Source: DATADD01 sp046262355 (lineage in GTDB: Bacteria; Actinomycetota; CADDZG01; WHSQ01). Taken from it: DNA of 20,629 nucleotides. A program made the position numbers and the translations under genes. The notes under the pieces were generated by a model, which had not been told where the DNA came from, ran no database searches, and saw only the letters and a program-made list of their open reading frames with translations. Shown here in pieces: positions 7,139-13,759 of the stretch (within the stretch, counting starts at the first letter, position 1; each line of letters begins with the position of its first letter). The stretch lies in assembly GCA_046262355.1 (NCBI GenBank), contig JBHEMX010000088.1, forward strand, positions 1-20,629, given 5' to 3'.

Positions 7139-7867
7139 CTAGCGGCGGGGCTGGCGCGCCGTGGTGTCGTCGACGGTCCTGTCGGTCGTGGCGCGGTTGT
7201 CCCGGTCGGTCGTGGCGCGCTCGTCGGTCGTCGTCGTGCGGTCGGCGTCGGACTGGGGGGGCGCAACCGGGGCCGGACGCTGCGAGAGATGACGACCCTC
7301 GACCTCGTCGGCCGCACGTCGCTCGAGCTTCGTGTGCCAGCGAGCGCCGAGGCCGCCCCCGAGGCCGCCGCCGAGGAACATGGCGACCACCGCCGCGATC
7401 CCTATGCCGACGCCCCACTCGATGGCGATGTCCTGCTCGAGCGGGAGACGCGCGTTCTGGAAGGGGAGGTTCATATCGGCGGTCGCGCCGAGGCCGGCCG
7501 CGATGCCGCCCACGAGCAACGCCATGATGATCGCGAGCAACGGCACGAGGAGCCCGTTGATCAAGCCGGCGCCGCGTGCCATGCGCCCGGCGGTGTAGCC
7601 GCCCCAGAGATAGGCGAGGAACTGCGCGATCACGAAGGCGATGCCTCCGGCGATCCCGGCATCCACCACGTCGCTGCCGGTGATGTTGTCGTCGACCACG
7701 CCCGAGGCCGCGAGCACTCCGCCGATCAGGGCGGAGAGGAGGAAGATGGCACCGAAGGAAACGACGACTCCGGTCAGGATGCCGCCGGGTGAAACGCCAC
7801 CACGCGCTCGCGGAGCGCGCTCGATGGTGGCTGCCCGGTCGTCTTTGACGCCCCTGCGTCTTAACAT
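7139..7867 (-). CDS. Hypothetical membrane protein with four predicted membrane segments
   Basis: A 242-residue protein of unknown function. After a basic N-terminus (MLRRRGVKDDR) four hydrophobic stretches can be seen, at about residues 28-55, 70-92, 102-128 and 148-172. They are rich in Gly, Ala, Ile and Val, and the fourth contains GGGLGGGLGARW. The remaining 65 or so residues are hydrophilic, with a Thr/Asp/Arg-rich tail containing ATTDRDNR followed by ATTDRTVD. Length and the compact four-helix layout recall YrzE/TIGR04086-type small membrane proteins, but I cannot assign it. ATG at 7867 is supported by AAGGGGA seven bases upstream on the minus strand. It is divergent from the cyclic diphosphoglycerate operon across 86 bases and convergent with thrB. 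The shared upstream region could mean joint regulation; no function is implied by sequence. Confidence 0.75.
   Translation of the reverse strand: MLRRRGVKDDRAATIERAPRARGGVSPGGILTGVVVSFGAIFLLSALIGGVLAASGVVDDNITGSDVVDAGIAGGIAFVIAQFLAYLWGGYTAGRMARGAGLINGLLVPLLAIIMALLVGGIAAGLGATADMNLPFQNARLPLEQDIAIEWGVGIGIAAVVAMFLGGGLGGGLGARWHTKLERRAADEVEGRHLSQRPAPVAPPQSDADRTTTTDERATTDRDNRATTDRTVDDTTARQPRR
7181..7219 (-). repeat. Short in-frame direct repeat in the tail of the membrane protein
   Basis: The 15-base string GTCGGTCGTGGCGCG (plus-strand reading) occurs at 7181-7195 and again at 7205-7219, a 24-base period equal to eight codons. In the minus-strand protein it encodes the repeated RATTDR units of the hydrophilic C-terminal tail. 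It looks like slippage or tandem duplication in a low-constraint region rather than a binding site. Confidence 0.6.
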
Positions 7868-7877
7868 CGTGATCCCC

Positions 7878-7906
7878 TTGTTGAAGCGGCCGACGGTCCC
7901 TAGCGT
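7878..7906 (+). promoter_or_regulatory. Weak candidate promoter of the cyclic diphosphoglycerate operon
   Basis: In the 86-base gap between the divergent genes, TTGTTG (7878-7883) and TAGCGT (7901-7906, fits TAnnnT) are 17 bases apart. Transcription would start near 7912, giving a leader of about 42 nt before the ATC start at 7954. The -35 match is poor. I see no convincing promoter for the divergent membrane-protein gene on the other strand. Confidence 0.25.
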
Positions 7907-7953
7907 TTTCCCCTTCTCGACGGGGTTCTAATCCTGCGTCTGGAGCTGCCGCC

Positions 7954-9321
7954 ATCCGTTACGTCGCTGTCGTAGACGGTGAGCACTACCCTCCCGTGAT
8001 CGAGGCCGCCCTCGCGGACGTCCGGCGCGCCGGCCACGAGGTTGTCGGGGCGGTCATGGCGGGAGGAAGGGAGAAGCTTCCTCCCGGCGGGCTCGAGTTG
8101 GCGGGCATACGGATGATCGCCGCTGCCTCTCCCGAGGCCGGTCTTGCGGCAGCACTCGACGACGTCACGCCCGACGCGGTGCTCGATCTCTCCGACGAGC
8201 CCGTCCTCGACTATCGCAGGCGGCACCGGATGGCGGCGATAGCTCTGGAGCGCGGCGTCCGCTACGAGGGCGCCGACTTCTCGTTCACATCCCCGCCTCG
8301 GCCCCGGCTTGCCACGAAGCCGACGCTCGCGATCGTGGGAACCGGCAAGCGGACGGGAAAGACGGCGGTCTCCGGCTTCGCCGCGCGCACGCTGGCGGCG
8401 GGCGGGATTGCGCCCGTCGTGGTCGCCATGGGACGCGGTGGGCCGGCCGAGCCGGAGGTCGTGCGCGGCGACGCCATCGCACTGACGCCGTCGGACCTTC
8501 TCGGGATCGCGGACTCCGGCAAGCATGCGGCGTCTGACTACATCGAGGACGCGCTCCTGGCACGGGTCCCGACGGTCGGCTGCCGCAGATGCGGCGGCGG
8601 GCTCGCGGGAGCCGTCGAGTTCTCGAACGTCGGCAGGGGGGTCGAGGTTGCAAACGAGCTGCCGGGACAGATCTTGCTGCTCGAGGGCTCCGGTTCAGCA
8701 CTGCCGCCGGTGCACGCGGATGCGACGGTTCTGGTGGTGCCCGCCTCGATCCCTCTCGGATACATCGAGGGCTACTTCGGCCCGTACAGGCTGTTGCTCG
8801 CGGACCTCGTCCTCGTTACCATGTGTGAAGAACCCCAGGGATCTCCTTCTCGCATCTCCTCGCTCTCCTCCTGCATCCGTGAGACGCTGGTTTCACTAAG
8901 GGGCGGTCGGGGCGGTCGAGACGAGGTCGAAGTGGTTCGCACCGTCTTTCGTCCATCTCCCACCCGCTCGGTCGAAGGAACCAAGGTCTGCGTGGCCACG
9001 ACGGCTCCAGAGAGCGCGGGGGGATCGATAAGGAGCCACCTGGAGATGGAGTTCGGGTGTCGAGTCGTCGGGATGACCCACTCGCTGTCGGATAGAGGCA
9101 GGCTCGAGTCAGACCTCGACACCATCATGAAGGGAGCGGAGATCCTTCTCTGCGAGATAAAGGCTGCGGCGATAGACGTCGCCACGAGAAGAGCGCTCGG
9201 CGCCGGACTGGACGTCGTCTACATGGACAACGTCCCGGTCGGGGTCGGCGCCGACCGGCCGGAGGGCGCGCTGCGACGCAGCGCGAACCTGGCCCTCGCT
9301 CGCTTCGAGAGCTCCGCGTGA
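7954..9321 (+). CDS. cpgS: Cyclic 2,3-diphosphoglycerate synthetase homologue
   Basis: Predicted to close 2,3-bisphosphoglycerate into cyclic 2,3-diphosphoglycerate using ATP, a reaction known from thermophilic methanogens. The 455 residues from 7954 approximate the length I recall for the archaeal enzyme (about 460). The N-terminal motif VAVVDGEHYPPVIEAAL is as in the archaeal family. The P-loop is G129-TGKRTGKT-137 in IVGTGKRTGKTAVSGFAAR. Further family blocks are CRRCGGGLAGAVEFSNV, LLEGSGSALPPVHAD and YIEGYFGPYRLLLADLV followed by TMCEEP. No ATG, GTG or TTG exists in frame between the upstream stop (7882) and GTG 7996, which would remove the DGEHY motif. ATC 7954 has GGAG (7942-7945) eight bases upstream and is taken as a rare start. 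The stop overlaps the next gene's GTG (GTGA), so the pair is an operon. The family assignment is strong; the reaction in this bacterium is inferred. Confidence 0.85.
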   Translation: MRYVAVVDGEHYPPVIEAALADVRRAGHEVVGAVMAGGREKLPPGGLELAGIRMIAAASPEAGLAAALDDVTPDAVLDLSDEPVLDYRRRHRMAAIALERGVRYEGADFSFTSPPRPRLATKPTLAIVGTGKRTGKTAVSGFAARTLAAGGIAPVVVAMGRGGPAEPEVVRGDAIALTPSDLLGIADSGKHAASDYIEDALLARVPTVGCRRCGGGLAGAVEFSNVGRGVEVANELPGQILLLEGSGSALPPVHADATVLVVPASIPLGYIEGYFGPYRLLLADLVLVTMCEEPQGSPSRISSLSSCIRETLVSLRGGRGGRDEVEVVRTVFRPSPTRSVEGTKVCVATTAPESAGGSIRSHLEMEFGCRVVGMTHSLSDRGRLESDLDTIMKGAEILLCEIKAAAIDVATRRALGAGLDVVYMDNVPVGVGADRPEGALRRSANLALARFESSA

Positions 9322-10319
9322 CCGAATCCCGGCGCAAGCGGGTCTTCATCGCCGAACGAGAGCACGGCCTGCCCTACTCCAAGGGGCTGACGGCCTCGTC
9401 GCTGATGGTCACCGGCCTCGGACCCGCCCATTCCTACGCGGTCGCCAACCGCGTTGAGGAGGAGCTGCACGCGCTCGGCGAGGCTACTGTGTCGGAGGAG
9501 CGGCTAAGAGACCTCACCGTGGACGTGCTACGTCGCGAGGCCGGAGACAAATACGCGGAGGCCTTGATCAAGTGGCAGTCCATAGCGGAGCTCGACATGC
9601 CGCTGATCATCCTTCTCGGGGGCGCGACGGGCGTCGGCAAGTCGACGATCGCGACACAGCTCGCCGGGCGCCTCGGCATCATCAGGATCGTGTCAACCGA
9701 CGCGGTGCGCGAGGTCCTGCGCAGCGCCTTCACCGCAGAGATGTTCCCCACGCTCTACGCATCATCCTTCGAGGCGGACAAGGCTGTGCGTCAGCCGATC
9801 CCGCACTCGGGCGACCGGCTCATCATCGGGTTTCGGGAGCAGGCGGCTGCGGTCGCGGTCGGCGCACAGGCCCTTATCGACAGGGCGATAGCCGAGAACA
9901 CCGATCTGATCCTCGAGGGCGCGCACCTCGTGCCGGGATTCCTGCAGAGCGTCGAGAGCGACCAAGCGGTCATCGTGCCCCTCCTGCTAACCGTGGATGA
10001 CGAAGAGCTTCACCGCAGCCATTTCTACTGGCGGAATCGGGAGGCTCGCCCGAAAGACCGCTACTTGCATGGATTCAAGAAGATCCGCCGCCTCCAGAAA
10101 TACATGATCTCTTCGGCGCTGATGCGCGGCGTGCCGACGATCTCGCATGACGACCTCGATGCGACCCTTTCCGAGATCATCGACCACGTCATCACGAAGG
10201 CGCTTGCCACCGTCGAGCGGGCCAAGCCTCCCGCAGGCGAGCGTCCGCTCGAGAAGGCCGTCCGGGTCGCGGACCGTAACCGACCCGGCGAAGGTTCGCA
10301 GAGGAGCATCTCGCCGTGA
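9318..10319 (+). CDS. pgk2: 2-phosphoglycerate kinase homologue with N-terminal ATP-cone
   Basis: Predicted to phosphorylate 2-phosphoglycerate to 2,3-bisphosphoglycerate with ATP, supplying the substrate of the synthetase encoded just upstream. The protein has 333 residues. The first 90 form an ATP-cone-like domain (GLPYSKGLTASSLMVTGL, then a helix ending RVEEELHALG), which is also present in the archaeal 2-phosphoglycerate kinases and suggests allosteric nucleotide control. The kinase domain has the P-loop G101-GATGVGKST-110, then IVSTDAVREVLR (D128) and DLILEGAHLVPGF. The last 30 residues are charged and probably disordered. GTG 9318 overlaps the stop of the upstream gene by four bases, so translation is coupled. 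Similar P-loop kinases could act on other substrates, but the adjacency to a cyclic diphosphoglycerate synthetase makes this call much more likely. Confidence 0.85.
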   Translation: MTESRRKRVFIAEREHGLPYSKGLTASSLMVTGLGPAHSYAVANRVEEELHALGEATVSEERLRDLTVDVLRREAGDKYAEALIKWQSIAELDMPLIILLGGATGVGKSTIATQLAGRLGIIRIVSTDAVREVLRSAFTAEMFPTLYASSFEADKAVRQPIPHSGDRLIIGFREQAAAVAVGAQALIDRAIAENTDLILEGAHLVPGFLQSVESDQAVIVPLLLTVDDEELHRSHFYWRNREARPKDRYLHGFKKIRRLQKYMISSALMRGVPTISHDDLDATLSEIIDHVITKALATVERAKPPAGERPLEKAVRVADRNRPGEGSQRSISP

Positions 10320-10343
10320 GCGACCTCGCCTGCACCGAACCTA

Positions 10344-10371
10344 GTGACAAGCGGCTGTTTTGCTGTAAGCT
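10344..10371 (+). promoter_or_regulatory. Candidate rho promoter
   Basis: GTGACA (10344-10349, five of six matches to TTGACA) is followed after 16 bases by TAAGCT (10366-10371), which fits the actinobacterial TAnnnT -10 element. Transcription would begin near 10378, leaving an untranslated leader of roughly 270 nt before rho. It lies 25 bases after the stop of the 2-phosphoglycerate kinase gene, which would uncouple rho from that operon. Confidence 0.4.
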
Positions 10372-10514
10372 GGGGAATACCGCAGACGCCCCACGGTTCT
10401 CACTGATGTCTGCAAGTTCTTCGCCGGGGCTCTCGCAATCCCTGTTCTGGCGGCGAACGCGCACCATCCGAGCCTCGTCGGGCGTGGCGGCCCGGACGCC
10501 CACTTTGCGTCCTC

Positions 10515-10530
10515 ACCGTTGACGGTTTTT
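10515..10530 (+). terminator. Weak hairpin with T-run in the rho leader
   Basis: ACCG-TTGA-CGGT (10515-10526) can form a four-base-pair stem with a tetraloop and is directly followed by T residues (five in a row at 10526-10530), which stands out in this GC-rich DNA. The stem is short for an intrinsic terminator. It could be an attenuator in the rho leader or the terminator of the upstream operon, or chance. Confidence 0.25.
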
Positions 10531-10646
10531 CGGTCGCCGGTCGAAGCAGCCGCTGGGCGACACCAGGATCACGGGTTCTTTAGATCACTGGGAGGCGGCA
10601 GGGCCCATCTCGGGCGCACCTCTTCCCTCGATGCAGGAGGCATAAC

Positions 10647-12374
10647 GTGGCCGAAACCTTGGACCGCTCCCTACTGGAGAGCAAAGCGGTCTCGGAGCTA
10701 CGAGAGATAGCGAGGTCCCTGGACCTCAAGGTGACCGGGATGAAGAAGTCCCAGATCATCGACATGATCACACAGAATGGGAACGGCGCGCCGAGGCGCG
10801 GGCAGGACAGCGCGGCCGTGACCTCGCCCACCCCCGAGGCGCCGCGCGAGCGTGAGGTGGCCCCTCCCCTCGAGGCCGTCAAGGCGGGCGACGGCTCGAG
10901 CGGAGACCGGCAGCCCGGCCCGGAGGGAAGCCCGCAAGGCTCCGGCGGCCCAGAGGGAAGCCCGCAAGGCTCCGGCGGCCCGGACGGGAGCCGGCAGCGC
11001 CCCGCTGGAGAGGGCAACGGACAGGCGGCCGGCGTGCGCGACGAGGACGCCGTGGAGGAACGCGAGCGGAGCGACGAGCGCGATCCGAGACGCCGTCCCC
11101 AGGGGCGCGACAATCGCGCCCGCCCGCGTGAGAAGGCCGAGCCGCGCGAGGGGCGTAATCGGCGCCGGCGACGCGGACGAGGAAGCGGCGTCCCGCACTA
11201 TCTCAAGGACGACCATTGGGAGGACCTCGAGGCAGAGGACGACCCGAACGCCGAGGTCCGCACGGGCATCCTCGATCTGCTGCCCGAGGGTTACGGCTTC
11301 CTCAGGACGACGGGGTACCTGCCGGGCGACAAGGACGTCTACGTCTCGGCCTCTCAGGTGCGCCGGTTCCACCTCCGCAAGGGGGACGAGGTCACCGGGT
11401 CCGTGCGCTCACCCAAGGAATCCGAGAAGTATCAAGCGCTGCTGAAGATCCATCAGATCAACGGGGTCGATCCCGAGCACGTCCAGCGTCGCCCGCGCTT
11501 CGCGGACCTCACTCCGCTGTATCCCGAGCAGCGATTGACCCTGGAGCAACCCGAGGGCGGGCGCCACATCACGCCGCGCATCATCGACCTGGTTGCGCCG
11601 ATCGGAAAGGGTCAGCGAGGGATGATCGTGAGCCCTCCGAAGGCCGGCAAGACGACGGTCATGAAGGAGATCGCCAACGCCGTCCGGCGGAACAATCCCG
11701 AGGTGCACCTCATCGTTCTGCTCGTCGACGAGCGCCCCGAAGAGGTCACCGACATGCAGCGTTCGGTCGATGGCGCCGAGGTCATCTACTCGACGTTCGA
11801 CAGGCCGTCCGACGACCACATCCAGGTGACCGAGCTGACGCTCGAGCGCTCCAAGCGCCTCGTCGAGATGGGCAGGGACGTCATGGTCCTGCTCGACGGG
11901 ATCACGCGACTGTCGCGTTCTTACAACCTAGCCACGCCCGCCTCGGGCCGGATCCTTTCCGGTGGCGTCGACTCGACCGCCCTCTATCCTCCGAAGCGCT
12001 TCTTCGGGGCCGCGCGTAACATCGAGCACGGCGGATCGCTCACGATCCTGGCAACAGCGCTCGTCGAGACCGGCTCCCGGATGGACGAGGTCATCTTCGA
12101 GGAATTCAAGGGCACCGGTAACTGGGAGCTCAAGCTCGACCGCAGGATGTCCGAGAAGCGCATCTTCCCAGCAATCGACATCCAGAGCTCGGGAACGCGC
12201 AAGGAGGAATTGCTCCTGAATCCTGCCGAGCTGCAGCTCGTGTGGCGCCTGCGCCGAGTGCTGCACGCGCTCGAGGGAGGCGGCGCACTCGAGCTCTTGA
12301 TCGACAAGATGAAGGCAACCAGCGGCAACGAGCAGTTCCTGCGAGAGATAGCGAAGGTTCCGGTCAAGGAATAG
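10647..12374 (+). CDS. rho: Transcription termination factor Rho
   Basis: Hexameric RNA-dependent ATPase and helicase that ends transcription. At 575 residues it is much longer than the E. coli protein (419), as is common in actinobacteria. A Rho_N helical domain covers about residues 1-45 (SELREIARSLDLKVTGMKK). It is followed by a disordered Gly/Pro/Arg/Glu-rich insert at about 46-195, with a duplicated ten-residue unit and a strongly basic end (RRRRGRGSG). The RNA-binding cold-shock-like domain begins near GILDLLPEGYGFLR. The ATPase core has Walker A PPKAGKTT (330-337), Walker B VMVLLDGITR (D417), the Q-loop ASGRILSGGVDSTAL and a C-terminal FKGTGNWELKLDR. The start GTG has AGGAGG six bases upstream. 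The gene sits in the conserved thr-rho-rpmE order, displaced from thrB by the diphosphoglycerate block. Confidence 0.97.
   Translation: MAETLDRSLLESKAVSELREIARSLDLKVTGMKKSQIIDMITQNGNGAPRRGQDSAAVTSPTPEAPREREVAPPLEAVKAGDGSSGDRQPGPEGSPQGSGGPEGSPQGSGGPDGSRQRPAGEGNGQAAGVRDEDAVEERERSDERDPRRRPQGRDNRARPREKAEPREGRNRRRRRGRGSGVPHYLKDDHWEDLEAEDDPNAEVRTGILDLLPEGYGFLRTTGYLPGDKDVYVSASQVRRFHLRKGDEVTGSVRSPKESEKYQALLKIHQINGVDPEHVQRRPRFADLTPLYPEQRLTLEQPEGGRHITPRIIDLVAPIGKGQRGMIVSPPKAGKTTVMKEIANAVRRNNPEVHLIVLLVDERPEEVTDMQRSVDGAEVIYSTFDRPSDDHIQVTELTLERSKRLVEMGRDVMVLLDGITRLSRSYNLATPASGRILSGGVDSTALYPPKRFFGAARNIEHGGSLTILATALVETGSRMDEVIFEEFKGTGNWELKLDRRMSEKRIFPAIDIQSSGTRKEELLLNPAELQLVWRLRRVLHALEGGGALELLIDKMKATSGNEQFLREIAKVPVKE
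10921..10980 (+). repeat. 30-base tandem duplication inside rho
   Basis: Two adjacent 30-base copies, 10921-10950 and 10951-10980, differ at one base (second position, G or A). A degenerate third copy begins at 10981. The unit is in frame and encodes PEGSPQGSGG twice (residues about 92-111), then PDGSRQRP. It lies in the disordered insert between the Rho_N and RNA-binding domains, a place where repeat expansion is tolerated. Confidence 0.85.
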
Positions 12375-12400
12375 GACGGGGAATAGGGGCGACCTACGGG

Positions 12401-12562
12401 ATGTTGTTCGGGCTCGGTTGGCCTGAGTGGCTGACCATCATCGGGCTCGTCGGCGGCTTGTTGCTGACCTTCGTGATCATGGCGAGGGCATCCGTAAGAT
12501 ACGAGGAGGCTCGCCGCCGCCGAGAGCAGCTCCGGCAGGGGCCAGGAAAGGAAGAAACGTGA
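12401..12562 (+). CDS. Small single-pass membrane protein between rho and rpmE
   Basis: A 53-residue open frame with one clear membrane helix (about residues 9-27, LTIIGLVGGLLLTFVIMA). A short charged tail follows, RYEEARRRREQLRQ, which would face the cytoplasm. The stop overlaps the rpmE GTG by four bases (GTGA at 12559-12562), the same coupling seen between other genes here, which supports it as real. It begins 26 bases after the rho stop. The ribosome binding site is weak (AGGGG at 12384-12388, 12 bases from ATG). I do not recognise the family. The frame also extends upstream within rho, but that part is an out-of-frame shadow. It might be spurious, with its sequence kept open only to hold the rpmE ribosome binding site. 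Confidence 0.55.
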   Translation: MLFGLGWPEWLTIIGLVGGLLLTFVIMARASVRYEEARRRREQLRQGPGKEET

Positions 12563-12810
12563 AGCAAGGCATCCATCCCGAATACATGGAGACCCGCGTG
12601 ACGTGTTCCTGCGGGAACTCGTTCATCACACGCTCGACGAAGCCGGAGATGCACGTCGAGCTGTGCAACCAGTGCCATCCCTTCTATACCGGCAAGCAGA
12701 AGCTCGTCGACACCGGCGGGCGCGTCGAACGCTTCCAGAAGAAGTACGCGCGCAAGGCGCCGTCGGCGGCGTCGCCCGAGCAGGCCGAGAGCCAAGCTCA
12801 GTCGGGTTAG
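12559..12810 (+). CDS. rpmE: 50S ribosomal protein L31, zinc-binding type
   Basis: Component of the large ribosomal subunit that helps bridge the two subunits. The 83 residues include the zinc-binding set C16-x-C18 and C36-x2-C39 (VTCSCGNSF and ELCNQCHPFYTGKQK). This marks it as the zinc-containing C+ form rather than the C- paralogue made under zinc limitation. VERFQKKY follows as in the family, and the last 15 residues are a low-complexity Ala/Glu/Gln/Ser tail. GTG 12559 is preceded by AGGAAAGGAAG and overlaps the upstream small frame. Its position after rho is conserved in actinobacteria. Confidence 0.96.
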   Translation: MKQGIHPEYMETRVTCSCGNSFITRSTKPEMHVELCNQCHPFYTGKQKLVDTGGRVERFQKKYARKAPSAASPEQAESQAQSG

Positions 12811-13755
12811 GTGTCACAGACCCCCGGCGGCCGGCCCTCGATCGGCGGACAGGCGGTCCTCGAGGGTGTGATGATGCGCGGGCCGACCTCGTGGTCGGTC
12901 GCGTGCCGCCGCCCGGACGAGTCGATCACGGTCGAGCGGTTCCCGTTGCCGGGATCGGAGCTCCATCCGTGGCTCAAGTGGCCGCTCGTGCGAGGTTGCG
13001 CCGTGCTCGGCGAGTCGCTCGCCATCGGCGTCAAGGCGCTGATGATCTCGGCGAACCAGGCGCTCGAGGACGAGGAGCAGCTCAGCGACAAGCAGCTCGG
13101 CTGGACGCTCGGGACCGCGATGGTGCTGTTCTCGGCGATCTTCATCGTGCTGCCGGTGCTCGGTACACGTCTGCTCGAGAACCTGCTCGGTCTTGGCGCG
13201 GAGGACGGTTCGAAGCTCGTGTTCAACCTGATCGAGGGCACGATCAGGCTCACGATGTTCGTCGGTTACCTGTTGCTGATAGGACAGTTCCAGGACGTTC
13301 GGCGCGTGTTCCAGTACCACGGCGCGGAGCACAAGACGATCTACGCTTATGAGAACGGTGACGAGCTCGTGCCTGCCGAGATCGACGAGAAGTATTCGAC
13401 GCTGCATGTGCGTTGCGGTACGAACTTCTTGTTTATCGTGCTGTTCATGACGATCATCGCTCACTTCTTGCTCGATCTGTTCGTGCCGGCTGCACTGCCG
13501 CTGCGGATCGCGATGCGCCTCGCGGTCATTCCGGTGCTTGCGGGGATCTCCTACGAGGCGATCAAGCTTGCGTCTCGCAACGAGGATTCCGTGATGTTCA
13601 AGATCTCGATGCTCCCAGGGCTGGCGCTGCAGAAGATCACAACCAAACCTCCGTCGCTCGATCAGATCGAGGTTGCGATCGCTGCGATGGAGTCCGTGGC
13701 GCGCGACATCCCCGACGCACGCATCGAGGCGGGTCCTGAGTCCCCCGTGGCCTGA
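12811..13755 (+). CDS. DUF1385 membrane protein (YqhQ-like)
   Basis: A 314-residue integral membrane protein of the widely conserved DUF1385 family, whose biochemical role is not established. It opens with the family motif IGGQAVLEGVMMRGP (residues 11-25). Membrane segments lie at about 98-118, 141-160, 205-225 and 233-252. The loop between the second and third contains QYHGAEHKTIYAYE (168-181), with His, Glu and His residues that could bind a metal. GTG 12811 follows the rpmE stop without a gap and lacks a strong ribosome binding site, so it probably depends on coupling to rpmE. The rpmE-DUF1385-prfA-prmC order recurs in several Gram-positive and related phyla. Codon use in its second half (13200-13700) is a little less GC-biased than in its neighbours. 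Confidence 0.92.
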   Translation: MSQTPGGRPSIGGQAVLEGVMMRGPTSWSVACRRPDESITVERFPLPGSELHPWLKWPLVRGCAVLGESLAIGVKALMISANQALEDEEQLSDKQLGWTLGTAMVLFSAIFIVLPVLGTRLLENLLGLGAEDGSKLVFNLIEGTIRLTMFVGYLLLIGQFQDVRRVFQYHGAEHKTIYAYENGDELVPAEIDEKYSTLHVRCGTNFLFIVLFMTIIAHFLLDLFVPAALPLRIAMRLAVIPVLAGISYEAIKLASRNEDSVMFKISMLPGLALQKITTKPPSLDQIEVAIAAMESVARDIPDARIEAGPESPVA

Positions 13756-13759
13756 CGTG

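Larger units (their letters stand above)
10320..10646 (+). other. 327-base leader region upstream of rho, no gene supported
   Basis: No convincing coding sequence lies here: the 68-codon frame from 10316 lacks codon-position bias. The region holds the candidate rho promoter (10344-10371) and three small inverted repeats. These are GCAGAC/GTCTGC (10382-10387 with 10408-10413), GGGCGT/ACGCCC (10480-10485 with 10496-10501) and ACCG/CGGT around a TTGA loop (10515-10526). The last runs into five T residues (10526-10530). The end carries the rho ribosome binding site AGGAGG (10635-10640), six bases before GTG 10647. rho genes are often autoregulated through their leaders, so a regulatory role is plausible but unproven. 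Confidence 0.5.

Noticed and set aside
7289..7792. A 167-codon plus-strand frame opposite the membrane protein
   Set aside because: Antisense shadow rich in Glu, Asp and Ala without motifs; no promoter or ribosome binding site.
7086..7955. A 289-codon minus-strand frame overlapping the membrane protein gene
   Set aside because: Arginine- and histidine-rich composition typical of an out-of-frame shadow; the overlapping frame 7139-7867 has proper membrane helices and a ribosome binding site.
10316..10522. A 68-codon frame overlapping the 2-phosphoglycerate kinase stop (GTGA)
   Set aside because: No codon-position GC bias like that of the real genes, no recognisable motif, and it covers the candidate rho promoter and inverted repeats. 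Kept as leader sequence.
10519..10550. TTGACG as a second -35 element for rho
   Set aside because: No TAnnnT hexamer lies 16-18 bases downstream; the T-run and hairpin explain the stretch as well.
10921..10980. Tandem 30-base units as a possible CRISPR-like array
   Set aside because: The units are adjacent without spacers, in frame, and encode a low-complexity peptide inside rho.
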